Positions 37,835 through 52,501 are shown, counted from the first letter of the stretch. The stretch: 64,000 bases of DNA from Rostratula benghalensis (GCA_013399305.1 VXAI01000114.1:1566188-1630187), one strand, 5' to 3'. Notes: generated by a model not told the origin, from the letters alone. Numbers and translations are program-made.

Positions 37835-37960
37835 CTTTGAAACTGTGGCTCTTTTACAAATGAGCCTGCTCCTTCTGCTTAATTCTTTGATTTCTAATGC
37901 AGTATGATTTTCTAACCTGACAGTGGTCACTTCAGGATACCCAGCCCAAGTGTCCCAAGA
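37835..37960 (-). other. candidate coding exon (unidentified protein)
   Basis: On the minus strand a frame runs from a TAG at 37,961-37,963 to TTTCAAAG/GTAAGT, a perfect donor. The peptide is strikingly protein-like: SWDTWAGYPEVTTVRLENHT, then ALEIKELSRRSRLICKRATV and SK. The 5' border is unclear: the TAG itself has a poor pyrimidine tract, and CTGTCAG at 37,917-37,923 would give an 82-nt exon in phase 2. The end is phase 0 either way. A CR1 ORF2 fragment lies 33 bp upstream on the same strand, but this peptide is not a CR1 sequence I know. No domain recognised. Confidence 0.25.
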
Positions 37961-37992
37961 CTAAATCTTGCTCATGGTTCAAGTGACAGTTT

Positions 37993-38055
37993 AGAAGGCT
38001 ACCAGATTAGTCAAGCATGATTTGCCCTTAATAAATCTGTGTTGACCAGTTCAAA
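37993..38055 (-). mobile_element. CR1-type LINE ORF2 (reverse transcriptase) fragment
   Basis: The minus strand encodes HRFIKGKSCLTNLVAF, the conserved reverse-transcriptase stretch of CR1-type elements, usually continuing with YD. Similarity stops right after this at a TAA. About 60 bp remain; there is no 3' end. It is an old internal fragment independent of the 3'-end copies elsewhere in the window. Confidence 0.8.
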
Positions 38056-41000
38056 TAACTTGTTGTTCTTCTTTCATGTTAAGCAGGATAGATAAACTGA
38101 ACTCTTAGTGGTGCTAGGGCACACGCTGCTATGGAAATGGTAGACACGATGACCAAACTAAATGTGCAGTTTACAGCTGAAATAAGAAGGATTTTTTTTT
38201 TCTTAGACTGTACAGTTCATTAAAAATCCAGATCACAAAATAGAAGATTTTCAGAAAGGATGTATACTTCTTGCAAATTACCAAGAAGTGGAGGATTACA
38301 TTGTCTTGTAAAGGACATTCTTTCTACTGAAGAATTAATATACCTAAGGAAAATTCACCGTTCATTCGTTGGGCAGTATAAGGAAAGCTTCCTGCCAGGA
38401 TGCTGCAGTGAAATTGCAAGCAGCAGGTGAGGTGGGAACAATAATAAAAGCAACATATCCAGGCTCTAAAAAGATTCTCTAATTCCCGTGATCTAACAAG
38501 CGATCTACCGAGTACATAGTGACTTTCTAAAGGCTTAACCTTCATCTAGTGGTTTCTGAATTAAACTGTTCTCTGGTAGTGATAGAATTCACATCTCCTG
38601 ACTTTAGCTACCTAAGCCTGGGTATCTAGTACAAACTGGCTTTCGTTGTGGCCAGTGACAAACAATGATGGGTGGATATACAAAAGGTAATACACCCTGT
38701 CTTAAACACCTCTCAACATCCACAGGGCAGTTGTCCCAACCTACTACCTCTTCTCTATTGTTCACAGGGAAGTTTTATCTGCAAAAGTTTACATTGCATT
38801 TGCTAAATTCTGAATTTCTTAAACAGCTGTTATTGGACATGAACTCCAGCCTTAACCTAGGAGAGGATTGTCCACACCTGCTCATCAATATCAAGCCTGG
38901 AAATGACTACTGCAATGCCTATGTTTGGCCTGAAGCTACCTGCAACCCAGTGGTTATAGTGGCAAACTGGACCACTGCAAAAGGCAGGCAAAATTCTGTC
39001 CCTGTGAAACAGAAGCAGAAGCCACAAAGGATTCTTCTGCCTGCTTAGCACAGAAGAAGATACAGATACTGCAGAAGGAAGTAGAGCTCAAGATTACTTT
39101 GACGGATGTAAAGAGGTGCTGAAGCAGAAACAGCATGTGGTATCAAGTAAAAAAAAAAACAAAAAAAAAAACTGTTTTAGCTGAGTACAGATAAGGACAA
39201 CTCACAGACTTTTAGAGTGCTCCAAAGGCATAGATCAGTGTGGAATGTTAGCCTTTAAGCAGCACTTCTTTCTTCTGTGGACAGCAGGGGCATCTGACTA
39301 ATACAAGATCACCTACAGTTCACTCTTGGAGACTTTAGAAGCTGTAAGAGGCCTCTTTATTCCTGGAGAGCCTGGGATAACCATTTTAACAGATGACACA
39401 CTCATAGTAGACTATGGTTGTGTGAAAAACAGCAGATTTTTTCCCTGGAAGAAGTTCTGAATCAAACATCCTTTTCACTGACTCCACTATCCAAGCCATT
39501 TTAAAGGTGCTTGTCAGTCTGTGGTCACTGTCCTTCTCAAAAGCCTTCCTATTTTCCTAAACATAGCACTTTCAATTCATAGCCCTGTTTGTTGTCTCCT
39601 CTTGAGTGGGACCAAATGGATTATCCTTTCATGACCCCTTCCCAGAGTTGCTCTCTGGAAAAATCCTGGTTGTGGTCACGAGACCAAAGGGGGCTCAGCA
39701 CCCCCTCAGAGCCTGTCAGGAAATCTGCGAAGACAAGAAAGAGCTCTTTCAGAAGTAATGTTTTAGCTCTTTGCCAAAGAACACACAATTTAGGAAAATA
39801 GGTCCAAAGCACAGATATCTAAATATTTCATTACCCCAGCTCAACCATGTTGATCCAAATAATGATGGATCCAGCTTATTCTTGCCCCTCCTGGAAGACA
39901 CAGCTGTCTTGCTTATAGTACTCTCCCCTCTCTGCCTGTGCAACCTGCTGACAAAGCCTTCTTCTCTTTAATGAGAAGTTTAGGATTGAGGAAAAAAATT
40001 TTTTTTTTTAGGTCAGGTGGGTACATGACACATGTATTCAAGAATTAATGTCTTCCCCAATACGTACTCCAGGAGTATTATCTAGGACAGATTCTTATCT
40101 CTGCCTAATTCTCAGCCCCTTTGTTTCTTTCAGAATCTCTTTGATTAACTCTGTGATGGCTAATAGATAATTAAGGTCTTTTTATTTATCAAAAGTAAAG
40201 CCTACGGCTGTCTTACAGTCCTAAGAGCCATATTATAGTTTAGGGTGTATTTAATGAATAATTTATGAACAGAATGCTTTACAGGCCTACAGTTCTCACG
40301 TAAAGAGACAAATATCACACATCCATCATTCAAAGGTACACCCTGCTGGAGAATAGGTTTCTGCCTTGATTTTGGAGAAGTAAACTCATCACTCATTTGC
40401 TATTTGCTTGTCTTGGCCACAGGATTGTATAAGCAAGAAAAGGCCGTGCAATGAAACCTTTTGCACTGACTATTCTGACAACAACTCACAAGATCCCCTA
40501 GAGAGCTTAAAAGGCAAACTAAGAGTTCTGGGTGGTCGCTGTGGGTGGCACAGTGTCTGGCCCTACCCTATGCCTTCCCAAAGTAGTAGAGTATGGTCTA
40601 TACACAGCCAGATTATTCACATCTCATACTTGGGGACACATGCACAACAGGAGTGGATTCCCTGTATGCGGAGAGTAAGGAAAGAAAGGAAGAGACATTT
40701 ATTCATCAGCACAGTGCACCAGAAAATACTTCCATTATTCATACTTTCATGAAGTAGTGCTCAGAGCAAGAGCTCATCAGGGATAAAAGTGACCATCAAC
40801 CAGCCCGCTAAGTACCAACAAAGTTCACCCACCCAGCTGGCATGAAAACACCTAGATTTTGTAAATACAGTGTACCTATTTCTTCCTTATTCTTTCCTGT
40901 TGGTGCTGGTATGCTTTATACTGAAATCTGACACAAAAGGCATGATGCTTCAGCCCTTCCACTGTCACCCCCAAATAGCCTTCCTGTTCTCTTGAGTATC

Positions 41001-43194
41001 TCCTCAGATTTACGTGCTTGCATTTGGCCTTAGCAAGCTGACACAGTTTCCACTTTGTGCAATCTTCCTTCTTATGTTTGAAGTATGTGAAGAGCTCTTG
41101 ATTTAGCCAGGCTCTTACTGTATTTCCCATCTCTCCTCCTCAATGGGATAACTTGCACCGTGCCCATAGTGTTTCTTTAAGGAACTGCCAGGTCCCTTCT
41201 TACCTTCTCACCTAGACCAGCCTCCTAACAATCCTATCCCTACTGTGTCCGCAGTAGGCATATTTAGACTAATATTATTTCTGATCAAGGGCATCAAGGA
41301 TCACAAAAATCAGGTTTGTTTTAAAATTATTTTTGATTTCAGTTACTGACCTGTTGTATAAAGAGATTTTTCACTTCACCCAGGAGTGGCTGAACTCATC
41401 TACACTCTTCCACATCTCCTAAATAGAAGCTTTTCTTCCATCACTTTTAAACTGATCGATATGGAATTCATTAACACATGAAGGATTCAAATCGTCACTA
41501 GTCATGACTTCCAGGAAAAATAACATATGGATACTTACAGGTGAAAGCTGTGCAGCTTATTTTTCTTGAGATGCTAGTCTAATGATTCCAGTCTCACGTT
41601 TCTTGGGTATCTTTGGCTCCAACCCATTCAATCTTTTTCCTTGAATTTATTTTGGTCAATAGCGTAAGCATCGTTTGGCATTGCTGCACAAAGAACAACA
41701 CAAAGAGCAAGAAATGTGACACACTACAAAACTAGAGCATAACTCAATCTTTCACATCTGCATCTATTGAGTTCTGGGGCTTGGGGGGGGGTTGACAGTT
41801 TTATTCAACTGCTTTTGATAGAGTTACTGAGGTTTGGATTCCCTTCACTTAGAAGTGATCCCAAGCTCCTGACTTGAAGTAAGCGCAATTTCTTTGAGAC
41901 CAAACATGAAAGTGTGAGAATTTTCAGTGCATAATACAATATTGGGGAAAAAAAAATCCCAAACTCTCCAATAATAGTGATTTTAGAGCAGGAGGGACCA
42001 AGGATTAATCCTTATACTCTAATAAAGGCCATAGTGAAGACATGAGAAAATTAAATAGTCTCAACTTTTCAAAGCAATCTAAGTAATTTAAGAGCATCTA
42101 TGCCACTGATTTATGTTTTTGTTATTTGGACACCTTTAAAAATTGCTGTGTTATGCTATCAAATTATTAGTGCTCCCTGTTTCTAACATTACTGAAAAAG
42201 CATGGATTGCCTGAAACTGGGCTGCTGTTTATAATGCAAATTAGTAAGCATTTTACCTCCCCATAAAAAATTATTAATTCACAATGTTTAGCAAGTTTAC
42301 ATTCTGGTCCAGACAAGATAAATCATTCATACAAAATTATACTGAAATCCAGTCAACATATCTTACTAACTATGCTTTGAAGTGTTGGAAATGAGATAAC
42401 TGGCAACTTTTAATTTCCCCCTCCCCGCCCCCAAACTCTTAAGAGAGCAATACCTGTATATATCAAGTTTTCCTAAAACGCCGTTTTCAAAGAGTTCACA
42501 GGGTAAACAATTTAGAACACCTTGATCACAAGCGATTGTTGAAAATGAGCTTCATACTGACAAAAATACTCCATACTTCAAATACTCAGGGTTCAGGACT
42601 TGAAATAATTTCACCCAACTGACATTATAACATCAAGGCAGAGCTAGACAAGACAAAAAGCTACAGATATGAGTGCAATAACTTTAAACCACTGCATAGG
42701 AACTGAAAAAAAATGCATTATCTACATAAGGCAAGCTATTCTCTGGTCCATAATTTGCAGGTGACCTAATAGCAATGCAAATATCTGTATTTCTCACAAA
42801 CATAATTTTAAAAATTCTACTATGTTAATTATTCATAATCATATACATGTATTCAACTTAACTTTGTCTTGTGATAGAGCTAATGCCCTCAACATGCTGT
42901 GCCATTCTCCAAGTGGAGAGTGGTACGTGTGCTTGATGGGCCAGTTCTGTCCTGAAAGAGCAACAGCACGTAACTGCACTTACTCAGACAACACCCAAGA
43001 AGCAACTGTGGCTCAAAGTAACAGCTTAAGTACCATTTACCATTTTCTTATTATTCTGGAAGATACAGGAGAGATGGGAGGGAGAATTGGACTTTAACAC
43101 CAATAAGGTCTGGTGAGCAGAGGAAATGGCATCGGCTTTGCTTTCGCTTGATCTTATTTCATCCCCACAGAGAGAAACAGAAGCAAATACCATA
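38056..43194. other. gene-free unique DNA
   Basis: No recognisable gene. The part from 38.6 to 41.2 kb is moderately GC-richer and holds open frames of 127 codons (38,665-39,048, plus) and 114 codons (40,408-40,752, plus). The first has two Asn-X-Ser/Thr sites (NSS, NWT) and a basic tail but no signal peptide or domain; the second is Ser/His-rich. Neither has clear splice borders and I do not call them genes. An interrupted poly-A run lies at 39,149-39,171. Confidence 0.55.
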
Positions 43195-43241
43195 NNNNNN
43201 NNNNNNNNNNNNNNNNNNNNNNNNNNNNNNNNNNNNNNNNN
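43195..43241. other. assembly gap (47 N)
   Basis: Forty-seven undetermined bases. The true length may differ from the number of N. The 104-codon minus-strand frame across it is an artefact of translating N. Confidence 1.
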
Positions 43242-46200
43242 AAGAAAATGCTCATTTACACCCGTTGGTAAGTGATAGAGATGAAGGTGCATTATCCATT
43301 GCATAACATATATAATCAAATACGCTACACAAATGTGCAAATAGGTGGTGTTAAAATTTTAGAGTGATGTGCCTAATAAAACTATTCTGATGAAAAATTG
43401 TTTCATGTTCAAGCTGTAAACTATCAAAGGTGATTTGTAACCACAGACACCAGATACTTCACATAATGCAGCTTTTCCATATCATAATGTAAAATCCATG
43501 TTCTTTGCTAAAAGCATAGGCAATGCGACTTTTCCTAGATTTCCTGCTGTCACCAGGCCAGGAGGCTTAGGGTTGCTCCCCACTCCTCAGATGGTCCTCT
43601 GACCATCACCGGTCCAGGGACTCAGCCACAACCATGTGGGAAATGGCACTAAAGGCAGGAGTTTGAAACAGCAATGGTACCACATATTCACATTGCAAAT
43701 CCAGCAGTCCAGCCTACAGATGTTGAATTAACATTCCCAGTTACTCTATCCTAGATCTGCTCTTCTGTATCACCAGGAAATAACCAGTATATAGATAAGC
43801 ACTGCACTGCAAAGAGAGGAAGAGAGCTTTGGGTGGTGATGTGCTCCACAAAGAAACCGATGGCTGCTTCAGTGACCAGGGAGCACAGACCAGTCCTTTC
43901 TAGCCCTGATTTCATGATTTGTGCAGCATTGGGAGAAACTGTTTTAGCTCAGATTTTTACAGCCTGGGCTGACAATGAAAACTTTTTGGAAGGCCATCTA
44001 GAGACTGGAGAAAGCCATTATTTATTTAAACAATTCATCACTTCAAAACAGGATTTTTCTTTCTGGTTAATTTTATTGATACAAACAACTTGTGTTATTC
44101 CCCCATAAAAGTTAATAAAGAGCAACACATGGTACTTGAATTCATGCCATTGGCAATGCCACAAAATGTTAATTGAAACAGCAACAACCCAGTAGCTTGC
44201 TACTGTCTGACTGGCAGACACACTGGACTTACTAACTTTAGTGAACTGGTACGCACAAAAATGAACAGCACAGAGAGGAAAAATAAGGCTTTAAGAAGGG
44301 TAGTTCAAATGGCAGTGGGAGAACTGATATTTTTCTTCTCTTGTGCAGATGGTTGTTGGTAATGGGATGCTTGCTTATTGTATGTCCATTACAATACTTT
44401 GCACTTTGACAGTTCAGCTGTACAGGCCAGAAGAGGCAAGGGCTAAAACGAAATTTCTTTCTGTTGATAACTTGCCTCTACAAACTCATTTATTCTGGAA
44501 AACACATCTATAGAGATATCACCTGTTCTAGATCTTCTGACCCTCCAGACCTTGAAAGACTGATGGTTATTTAGATCCATGAGTCACCTCTTTATCAGCA
44601 AATCCTGATGTAACTTGTTTTAAGAGTTAGATTCTGAGAACTTTGTCCAGCAGCATTTACTCAGGGAATAATCTCTCTGACCTAAACAGAAGAAATCCAT
44701 GAAGCAAGCTACTTCTGGGTACGAATAAAATCTAGCCCTTGGTTATCAGTGGCAATGCTTCATGCTATACCACTCATATGGTTTAATCATCTATTTTGCA
44801 GGGGTCAGGCATCGATATTATGCAGATGTAATTAAATATTTACTGAAAAGGGGAAATGCATTGTGAGGTTGTATGCAAATTCTGAGGAAAAAAAAAAGAA
44901 GCATAAATCAGATGTTTAAGGGCAAATCACAATTTATAAAAATATTTTAAATGAAACAAAGCAGAACACCACTTCAGGAGTATTTCCTATCATATCCTAT
45001 TTCTAGGAAAATAATAGTCAGAAATTAAATTCTTGTCTATGAAACAGTTTTACCAGGCGATTATTTTTTTTTAAAATTGTAGAGCTTGAATATCATCCAT
45101 GTTAATGCCATACCCTGTTTGTAAGCAGAAAAAAAAATCCTTTTTCTTGAGTTTACTTGTCAGTTAAAGTCTTCTGTACAAGCCATCTATCCATGAACTA
45201 GATAAAGACGACAGATTCTTTAATGAAATAAAATCTTTGTATTTGCCAGGTACTGTTTCTAGTCTTTATTTTTTGATTTAAGATAATAAGTTTTGCTAAA
45301 CTTATTATCATAAACCTGTCCTGGGTAATACCTACTTAATATTCTCAATCTTTTCTTCCCGAAGTCCCCAGAAAATGAAACGGTGGCTTTTGCTGCTCTT
45401 TTACCAAGCCTTACAACTCTGTATCCCTATATGGCATGAAAAGCTCCAGATCTAAAGATAATCACAGCCACATGACTGAAGGGTGAGCCAATTGTACGCA
45501 GATCTAGGATCCAACACTGTAAGGTTAATGCCTCCTTGTTGAAAGCGTATAATCATTTTGAAGTATCTTCTTTGTTTTTGTTTTGTGATTTTGTTGCTTT
45601 GCTGTGCGGTTTTGTTATTTTTCTTTAAAGAATGACAAAAAAAACCCAGAGCCTAATTTTATGTGCCTGGGAGTAGCTATCTAAGCTTCAGGCAATACAA
45701 ACGCTGCTATTACTGGGGAGTAAAAGCTCTGCATAATTAACAAACATCATCAGCCTTACAGTTCCTGTAGAATGTAGTAAGTTCCTTGCCTGAAGGCTGC
45801 TCTCAGCCTAGTAAGTCTGTTTACCCTGTCCAAGATTAGATTAGTTTAATTATTATGAAAAAGACTGCTAAGATCTTACAGCCTAATTATGCAAATGTTT
45901 CTAAATGTTCACAAAAGTAATTTATTTATTTGGAGATAAATGAATCTGTTTTGTCATAAACCAGATTGCAGTCCTGGCAATGTACAAGCAGGGTTATGTG
46001 CCCTTAGGCATATCTTTCACCACAAATATCAGTGGGACCCCTGGATTACAACATTTATAAATACATAAATGTTTTTTAGCAGGATTTTATTGTTTTTGTA
46101 AATTATAGTAATCCCAGAAAGAACTATCACAGGTTTAATACTCACCAACCTTGTTATGAAAACAGGGTTTCTCAGCAGCAGCATTTAAAAGATGCTAACA

Positions 46201-49200
46201 GCTAAAACATTCCTAGTAGACCTATTAAGATGCACCTGTTTTATTATGCTTTGGAACCGATATCTTCAAAAGAGTTCTCTCTTCCTAGTACAGACTCTTG
46301 CTGCTAAAATAACCTCCATCAATAAAGTACTATTATTCTAAATAAGGTGACAGTGTTCTTCTTAAGGCATACAGTGCTAACCTTAACTGGAACCAATCCC
46401 TTTTACATTAGGAAATTTGTAGGTTTTCTTCATAAACCTCACTGCAGCTTAGAGACTTAATTCTTCATCTATTTGTAATTACATGACAACACATGAAATA
46501 GATGCAGAAAAACTGTTCTATATTTAGCTCCTGCTCTAGTTTCATTGCTATTATCATGGAGATAACCCCTAGGCAGCACACTGCTGCCTTCTGTGAACTC
46601 ATGCACATTCAAGGCAGGGTATTTAAATTTTGGAATGGTAGACACTTAAAATCAGATTTTGACCACAAAGAAAACTGAAAAGCTTAATTTTACATAGCTG
46701 TGCAACATGTTAAGTGGGACATAAACCCAAATGAAGACTGCCTTTTAAAGGGTTCAAATCTCTTAATAAGACAACTAATCTGCAGGCAGGGGCTTTTTGT
46801 GTACTGCAGAACATACATCCCCGACTCTCAGAGGCATCAACTTTGCGGAGAACTAAACTACAGATGCCTTTTTAAAAAATACACGTGAAAAGTTTAGCTG
46901 GATCTTAGTAGCAAAGCAGGTGAAACACAAATCACATCTCTATTAAACTGGGACATTTTGAGCCAAGTTCATTTAAATTGTAATGTTAATTTGATGCAGT
47001 AACGCCTTCTGCCATCAGCGTTTATTTTCTACTTCAGACAATACCATGACATTTCAACAGAAACATATTGCATAGAAATCAATGCAGATTGACTTCTTGA
47101 TTTGTTTATAAATTAACCATTCCTTAAATAAGCACTGCAATAGCTCTATATGGGAATTATACCCACAGTTCTCCTGTGTATTAAATGGAGGATGTGAGCA
47201 ATGATTTTAACTGGCTGCTATGACATCACCATTATCATGGATATTCAAGACATTAGAAGCTGCTTGCTGTCAGTTAAATGATCACATCTCAAGTGCACCT
47301 GCTTTATAATTATTCATTTGGAGCAGGATCATTAACATATTCCTTAAGTCATTTACAGGCAATTTGACTCTACAGTAATGATTTTTTCCCTCTTTGTAAC
47401 AAATTAATGAGATATATATAAATACATGAGTACAAATGAAATTCACACAATTCATATCGTAATTAGTGTACGCCAAAGGTCTGGAGGTTGTCTAACTTGC
47501 ATTTTTCCTCTAGTAGGCAGCTATTCTGCAACCACTTAATAGATACAACACTATAAATGGTTCTTTCAGAAGAAAAATATCTGTCAATGTACTTTTCTTT
47601 CAATGGCGACAGCAAGGTTAGTAGTCAGGTTAGATATTGGCAGTTTGGAAGTAACATTTGTGGTCCAGGCTCAAGAGTTTAAAAGATGAAAGCGTAAGAA
47701 CTAAGAAGCTGGGGGTTTATTAAATATATTCAGCTACATAAATAACAGAGTTGCCAATATCACCAATGTAATGAATTTGCACCAGTTTCAAATATGTAGA
47801 GTTATTCCTGGCTGGACAATTTTGAGACTCGTATGGTTAATTGATGTGTCTACAAATAGAGAGACATGTCCATGCACCTGCAACACATATTAAACATCAG
47901 TAACTCCTCTTAGTTTTTTCTGCAGTTTGCATGCTGACAGAACTTCCCCAAAACTGTAAAACCTCTGTCATTAGCACGAGATAGTGCTGATCTCATCTTT
48001 GCTTGCATACAAAGCTCTTTATAGAGGACATTACTGCTGGGGTGAAGAATGCCGTAAGACTGTCAGAAAACTGCAGTGCACACTCATTTTGGCCCAAAGA
48101 ATCCTCTATCCTGTAGCAACTGAAATGCAATAATTGCCTACTCTAGGCAACATCATTTCCTCACTCAGAAGGTTTGGTGGCTTGCAAAAAAATACAGCAG
48201 CATTTGCACAGATCGTTCCTACGTACTGTTTCTTTCTTTAGCCAGTCATTAGCCAGTGTCATTGGATTCCTGCAGAAAGGCATAGTGAGGAACAACGAAT
48301 TAAATAAATAGTTTTACTTTTTTTGTAAAACAATTCCCTCAATCATATGCAAGAGAGAAGCAGCATGGCTGAATGAACTATTGCATTGAAATATATGTAC
48401 TGGGCAGGTCTATCCTGTCTGCAGCACCCATGTTTGTTACGTTGGAAATATGACAGTGAGCAGAAGACCTTCTGTAGGCACAGAGAAGAGACACAGTGAA
48501 ATGGAAGCATTTCTTCTTCTAACCCACTCCCCTGAAAATAGTTACGAAACACCTGCCATTTGAGAAAATTTTGTCTCTTACAAAGCTGCTCTTCAGGAGT
48601 GACTTGGGAGTATTAGGAGAGACAGAGAGCAGGGGTGAAAATGTTTCCAGCTTCCCTTCAGTTTGACAGCAGAAGATCCCGAGGGTACTAGAAAACCCCT
48701 GAAATGTCTCTGCAGCAGTGATACCACCTCTGAGCAATCTCTCTTGGACAAGTCCATAAGAGGAATTAGAAGTGGCCTTGGAAAAAGTAGCTGCATGCGA
48801 GCATAGGGAGCTCTGAAGTAGCAAGTTTATAACTCAAAGCATGAGACCAAGGCATTCCGGATGACACGCGTGACTAACAGATGCAGAAAAAGATTTCCCT
48901 GTAATTATTTCTGTATAGGCTTCCATTTGGACTCAGACTTAGATAATCTTACAATATAACAATACCCACTGCACATGATATGTAGCATTCCAAACTATCA
49001 CTTAGAAATAGACATTCAAAAAGACTGTTTAGACCTTTGAATATTACAGTCATTTTATCAGTGTAATTTACTGTTTTTAATATACAACTGAAATGCTAGA
49101 GAAAAAAAAATGTTGTATTATAATTTATTTTGCATTACTGAAAGGCACTTCCTTCAACAGTGTATTCTGCATTATTGAAAACTGAGGGTTTGCCCTCCCT

Positions 49201-51344
49201 GTTCTCCTGGTACAGCTTATGTCATCTTCACTGGACTAGACAGCTCTGATCTGCAGCCCTTTCTCAAGATTTGATAGTTATAATGTGACATTGGCAAGGA
49301 AAGCATCAGTGTCATTGTAGAAAGCCCAAGGAAAGGTCCATACATATATTCTCCTACCTCAGTACAACCTCTTCCAGTGCTTGAGACACCTTGGCCTGCC
49401 TGCTGGGTTTGGGACAAACAGCATGTCCTCCACCTGCAGTTTCTCAGTGCCCTGATTCTTCCCGAGGTCTGTGTCTCTCCCTCCTCCCCTCCCAGCCTCT
49501 TTCCCTCAAAACAGAAGAGCAGCAGTTCTCCTTGGCCATCAATGAGCTCTGGAAAAACAGCCCTGGACTGTTACTGTCACAATTTAAAGCTGTGCATCCG
49601 CAGTTTTATTACCTGTGCCCACTCTTTCCTTTCCCCTCTTCAATTTTAAAAATCATTTTAAAGACTTCCTTGACAAAAAGCTACATTTACTCAGGCAGCA
49701 ATGCACAAGTTTGAAGAAACCCACAATACACATCAGAATAATGCAGAGAGCTCATCATGACTCATTCTTACTTTCTCCGTGTTCTCTGAAAGCAGTTTTA
49801 CATTTGTGAACCACATGGTACCACTGAACAGTTCCCAAGTGCCTTCTCTGGATGACAAAACTCACCACTGCCAATTTGTTGGACTTCTATTCAGAGCACA
49901 GCAGTATCCATCCCATTCCTTTCCCCAGGCCCACCCAGCACCAGTCCCCCATCCTCAGCCTCCCAGCAGCAGGGACCTTGCTGAGAGCTTCTTCCTGACC
50001 CCCTGGGACCCCTTAGCCCCAGCCACTGCCTCCCCACAGCATCAAGGGCTTACGGCCCCTTTTTAAGATGGCAAAAGGGAAGGAGATAGACTCTGTTTGG
50101 TTTGAGTTCCTGTATGGCTGGTGTGTGCAAGTGAGGCAGGGACCCCTTTTCCACCTCGTCAGCTGAAAATATAAGTCACAGTAAAACAGTTACCTTTAAG
50201 ACAGTAACATTTACCAGTTCAGGTACCTCGACTTCTGACAAAAACTAAGGAAATAATATGGCATCTGTATGTCTCACAGGCAAATAACCAAACTTAAATC
50301 AAATGTTACATCATTTTTCATCTCTATTCAAGTAAAAAAAAAAACAAAATAAAGCAAAAACATGCTACGCAGTACTTCACACTCAGAATAGATTTATTTC
50401 ACATTATGAGGCTTTCAGTATCACTCATCACTGAGGTATCCAGAAACAACATGTTTTGCTCATGAGAACAATAGCCTGTAAATTTCTGAATCTGAAATAG
50501 GCATGAGAAATAGGTAATGACATTTACAGCTTAACACACACGCACTTTAGGCTTCTAATGAAAGATCAGAAAAAGCCAGAGTGTAATATAGCATTATCCT
50601 TTGGTTTTGGCTGTTCTGAAAGAGTCATTCTACACAGGAAAACAGGCAGCAGAGTTGAGGAATTTCCAGTCATTGCAATTGCCACCTGGGAGGAGATTGG
50701 TCACTAAAGGGCAGGAGGTCCTTCAGCATTGCTGAGCAGCCGCCCCAGAACAGTAGCCCATCAAGTGGAAGGGAATGCTGTTTCCTAGAATAGTGCCACT
50801 GGTGGAGCAGGTCCACTTAGGGCTGACTCATCAGTTCTCATATACTTGGAAATACAGAACTCTCCTTTCCACTTGCTAAGGGTTTGTTTTCAGTTTGGCT
50901 TTTCTAAGAATGGAAAACATTATATCATTGGGTAGCGAAAGTTTCTTTCAACTGAATGGCTAATCTGTGTTTTGAGATAGAAGAGTAATAGTCTGTCAGT
51001 GTTACGGCTGATTTCATTTTTAGATCAACATTATCACATCGTTACAGGTTTCCCAGTTCTGTGCAACAATTATTCCGTTGATTCTTTCAGATTCCACACT
51101 TCAAACATATATCCTTGCTAATACTTATAAGCATTTCATGCAATTCACTCTAGTTTCCCAAACCTTGAATGTGGCACATCATAGATGCATAATTCCATAT
51201 AAAACTTTAAAGTGAGTATTGCAAATACTAAAATACAACAGACTGACGATGGGGAAAACAAAAAACAGATCAACCCCCCAAGCACTATGTTAATTTCTGC
51301 AAAAAAGTAAAGGTATACTGTGATTATGCATGCCAAAAAATTTT

Positions 51345-51361
51345 TATATATATATATATAT
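51345..51361. repeat. (TA)8 microsatellite
   Basis: Alternating T and A over 17 bases, preceded by an A6/T5 run. Confidence 0.9.
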
Positions 51362-52487
51362 GTATTTATTATTGATCTATCAAAAGACTACATTAAACTG
51401 AATTTAAATTTGATCTTTCCCTATTTCATAGCTCATGAATCCTTTGCAAAATAAGGTAGAAAAACAACTAACATCTTTAAAGCTAAATCCAGCTAAGTTT
51501 CCCACTGATAATGAAATCAAGCATGTTGAAAGGGATCGACAGCTTTGATTAACAGGAATGTCAGTACCCTCAGAGCACCTGTCGACTACAGCATTGAAGG
51601 CAGTAGTCTTAAGCTCATTGCCACACAAACATGTAGGAAGATGATTGACCAGAAGAACACACAATAGGCCAACTTACAGGTTCACAGACAGTTAGTTCAG
51701 TCTGTCCCCTCTGTGTTTCAGTGACTGGCACTCTTCTTCCTTGCCCCATACAGGGGTTGAAAAGTGCAGCTCATCCCCTTAACTCAGGAAGAGAAACTAG
51801 AACATTAGGTACCATTGGCCCTTCCCACTTTTCAAGAGCTCAGGCCTTCCTAGACCCACAACATCTGCTCTTACCAGAATGATGCCCTCTGCCCTTTTTC
51901 TTCTGCTCAAAGCGTGAGTCTCTCTCTGTTACATGCCATTTTCACATGGTTCACAGCTTCATTACAAGCATTTTGTACATCTCAGGCTGGAACCTGTAGA
52001 TGAGAACAGCTTTTTAATGTTCGCTGTAGTCTGGAAGAATTGTGCATTTATTCAACTGAAAGCAGTAATGATGAAGGGAAAAAATATTATTTTCAATTCT
52101 ACTTTCACTGCACATTTCCTAGATGAGGCAGTGAAGCTTAATTTGCAGTCTGTTACAAAGCAAATCAAGACACATATTTAATATCTAAATTGCACTCAGA
52201 AGCAATATGGAAAGAAGAGAAGAAACTGCTGATTATGTAGTTGAAGATGGGGCAACAGAACATGCTGTTCACATGTATCAAGTGCCAGCAGCCAAATGTT
52301 GAAGCAATATCATTCCCTGCACACTTAACACATGTTTGTGCAGTAACCAACACATCTGTATAAATATTATAGGACACTTGCTTGTAATTGACTTCTCATT
52401 GCAAAAATAAGGTCTACAGAATTAAGAGCTTCTGAAGTGCCTGGCATCAAGAACTGAAAGATATTAAAGCAATCTTCCACAAGATGG

Positions 52488-52501
52488 CTCTCTCTCTCTC
52501 T
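52488..52501. repeat. (CT)7 microsatellite
   Basis: Seven uninterrupted CT dinucleotides. Confidence 0.9.

Noticed and set aside
38665..39048. 127-codon open frame with two N-glycosylation-type sites.
   Set aside because: No signal peptide, domain or splice borders; the length is within chance for a moderately GC-rich stretch.
39278..39292. CTCF-like core (ACAGCAGGGGCATC).
   Set aside because: One G short of the usual core and lacking the rest of the motif.
43026..43340. 104-codon minus-strand open frame.
   Set aside because: It spans the assembly gap and includes undetermined residues.
46142..46190. 49-nt minus-strand candidate ending at GGTTG/GTGAGT.
   Set aside because: Very short, with a weak exon-side donor context and no supporting neighbour.
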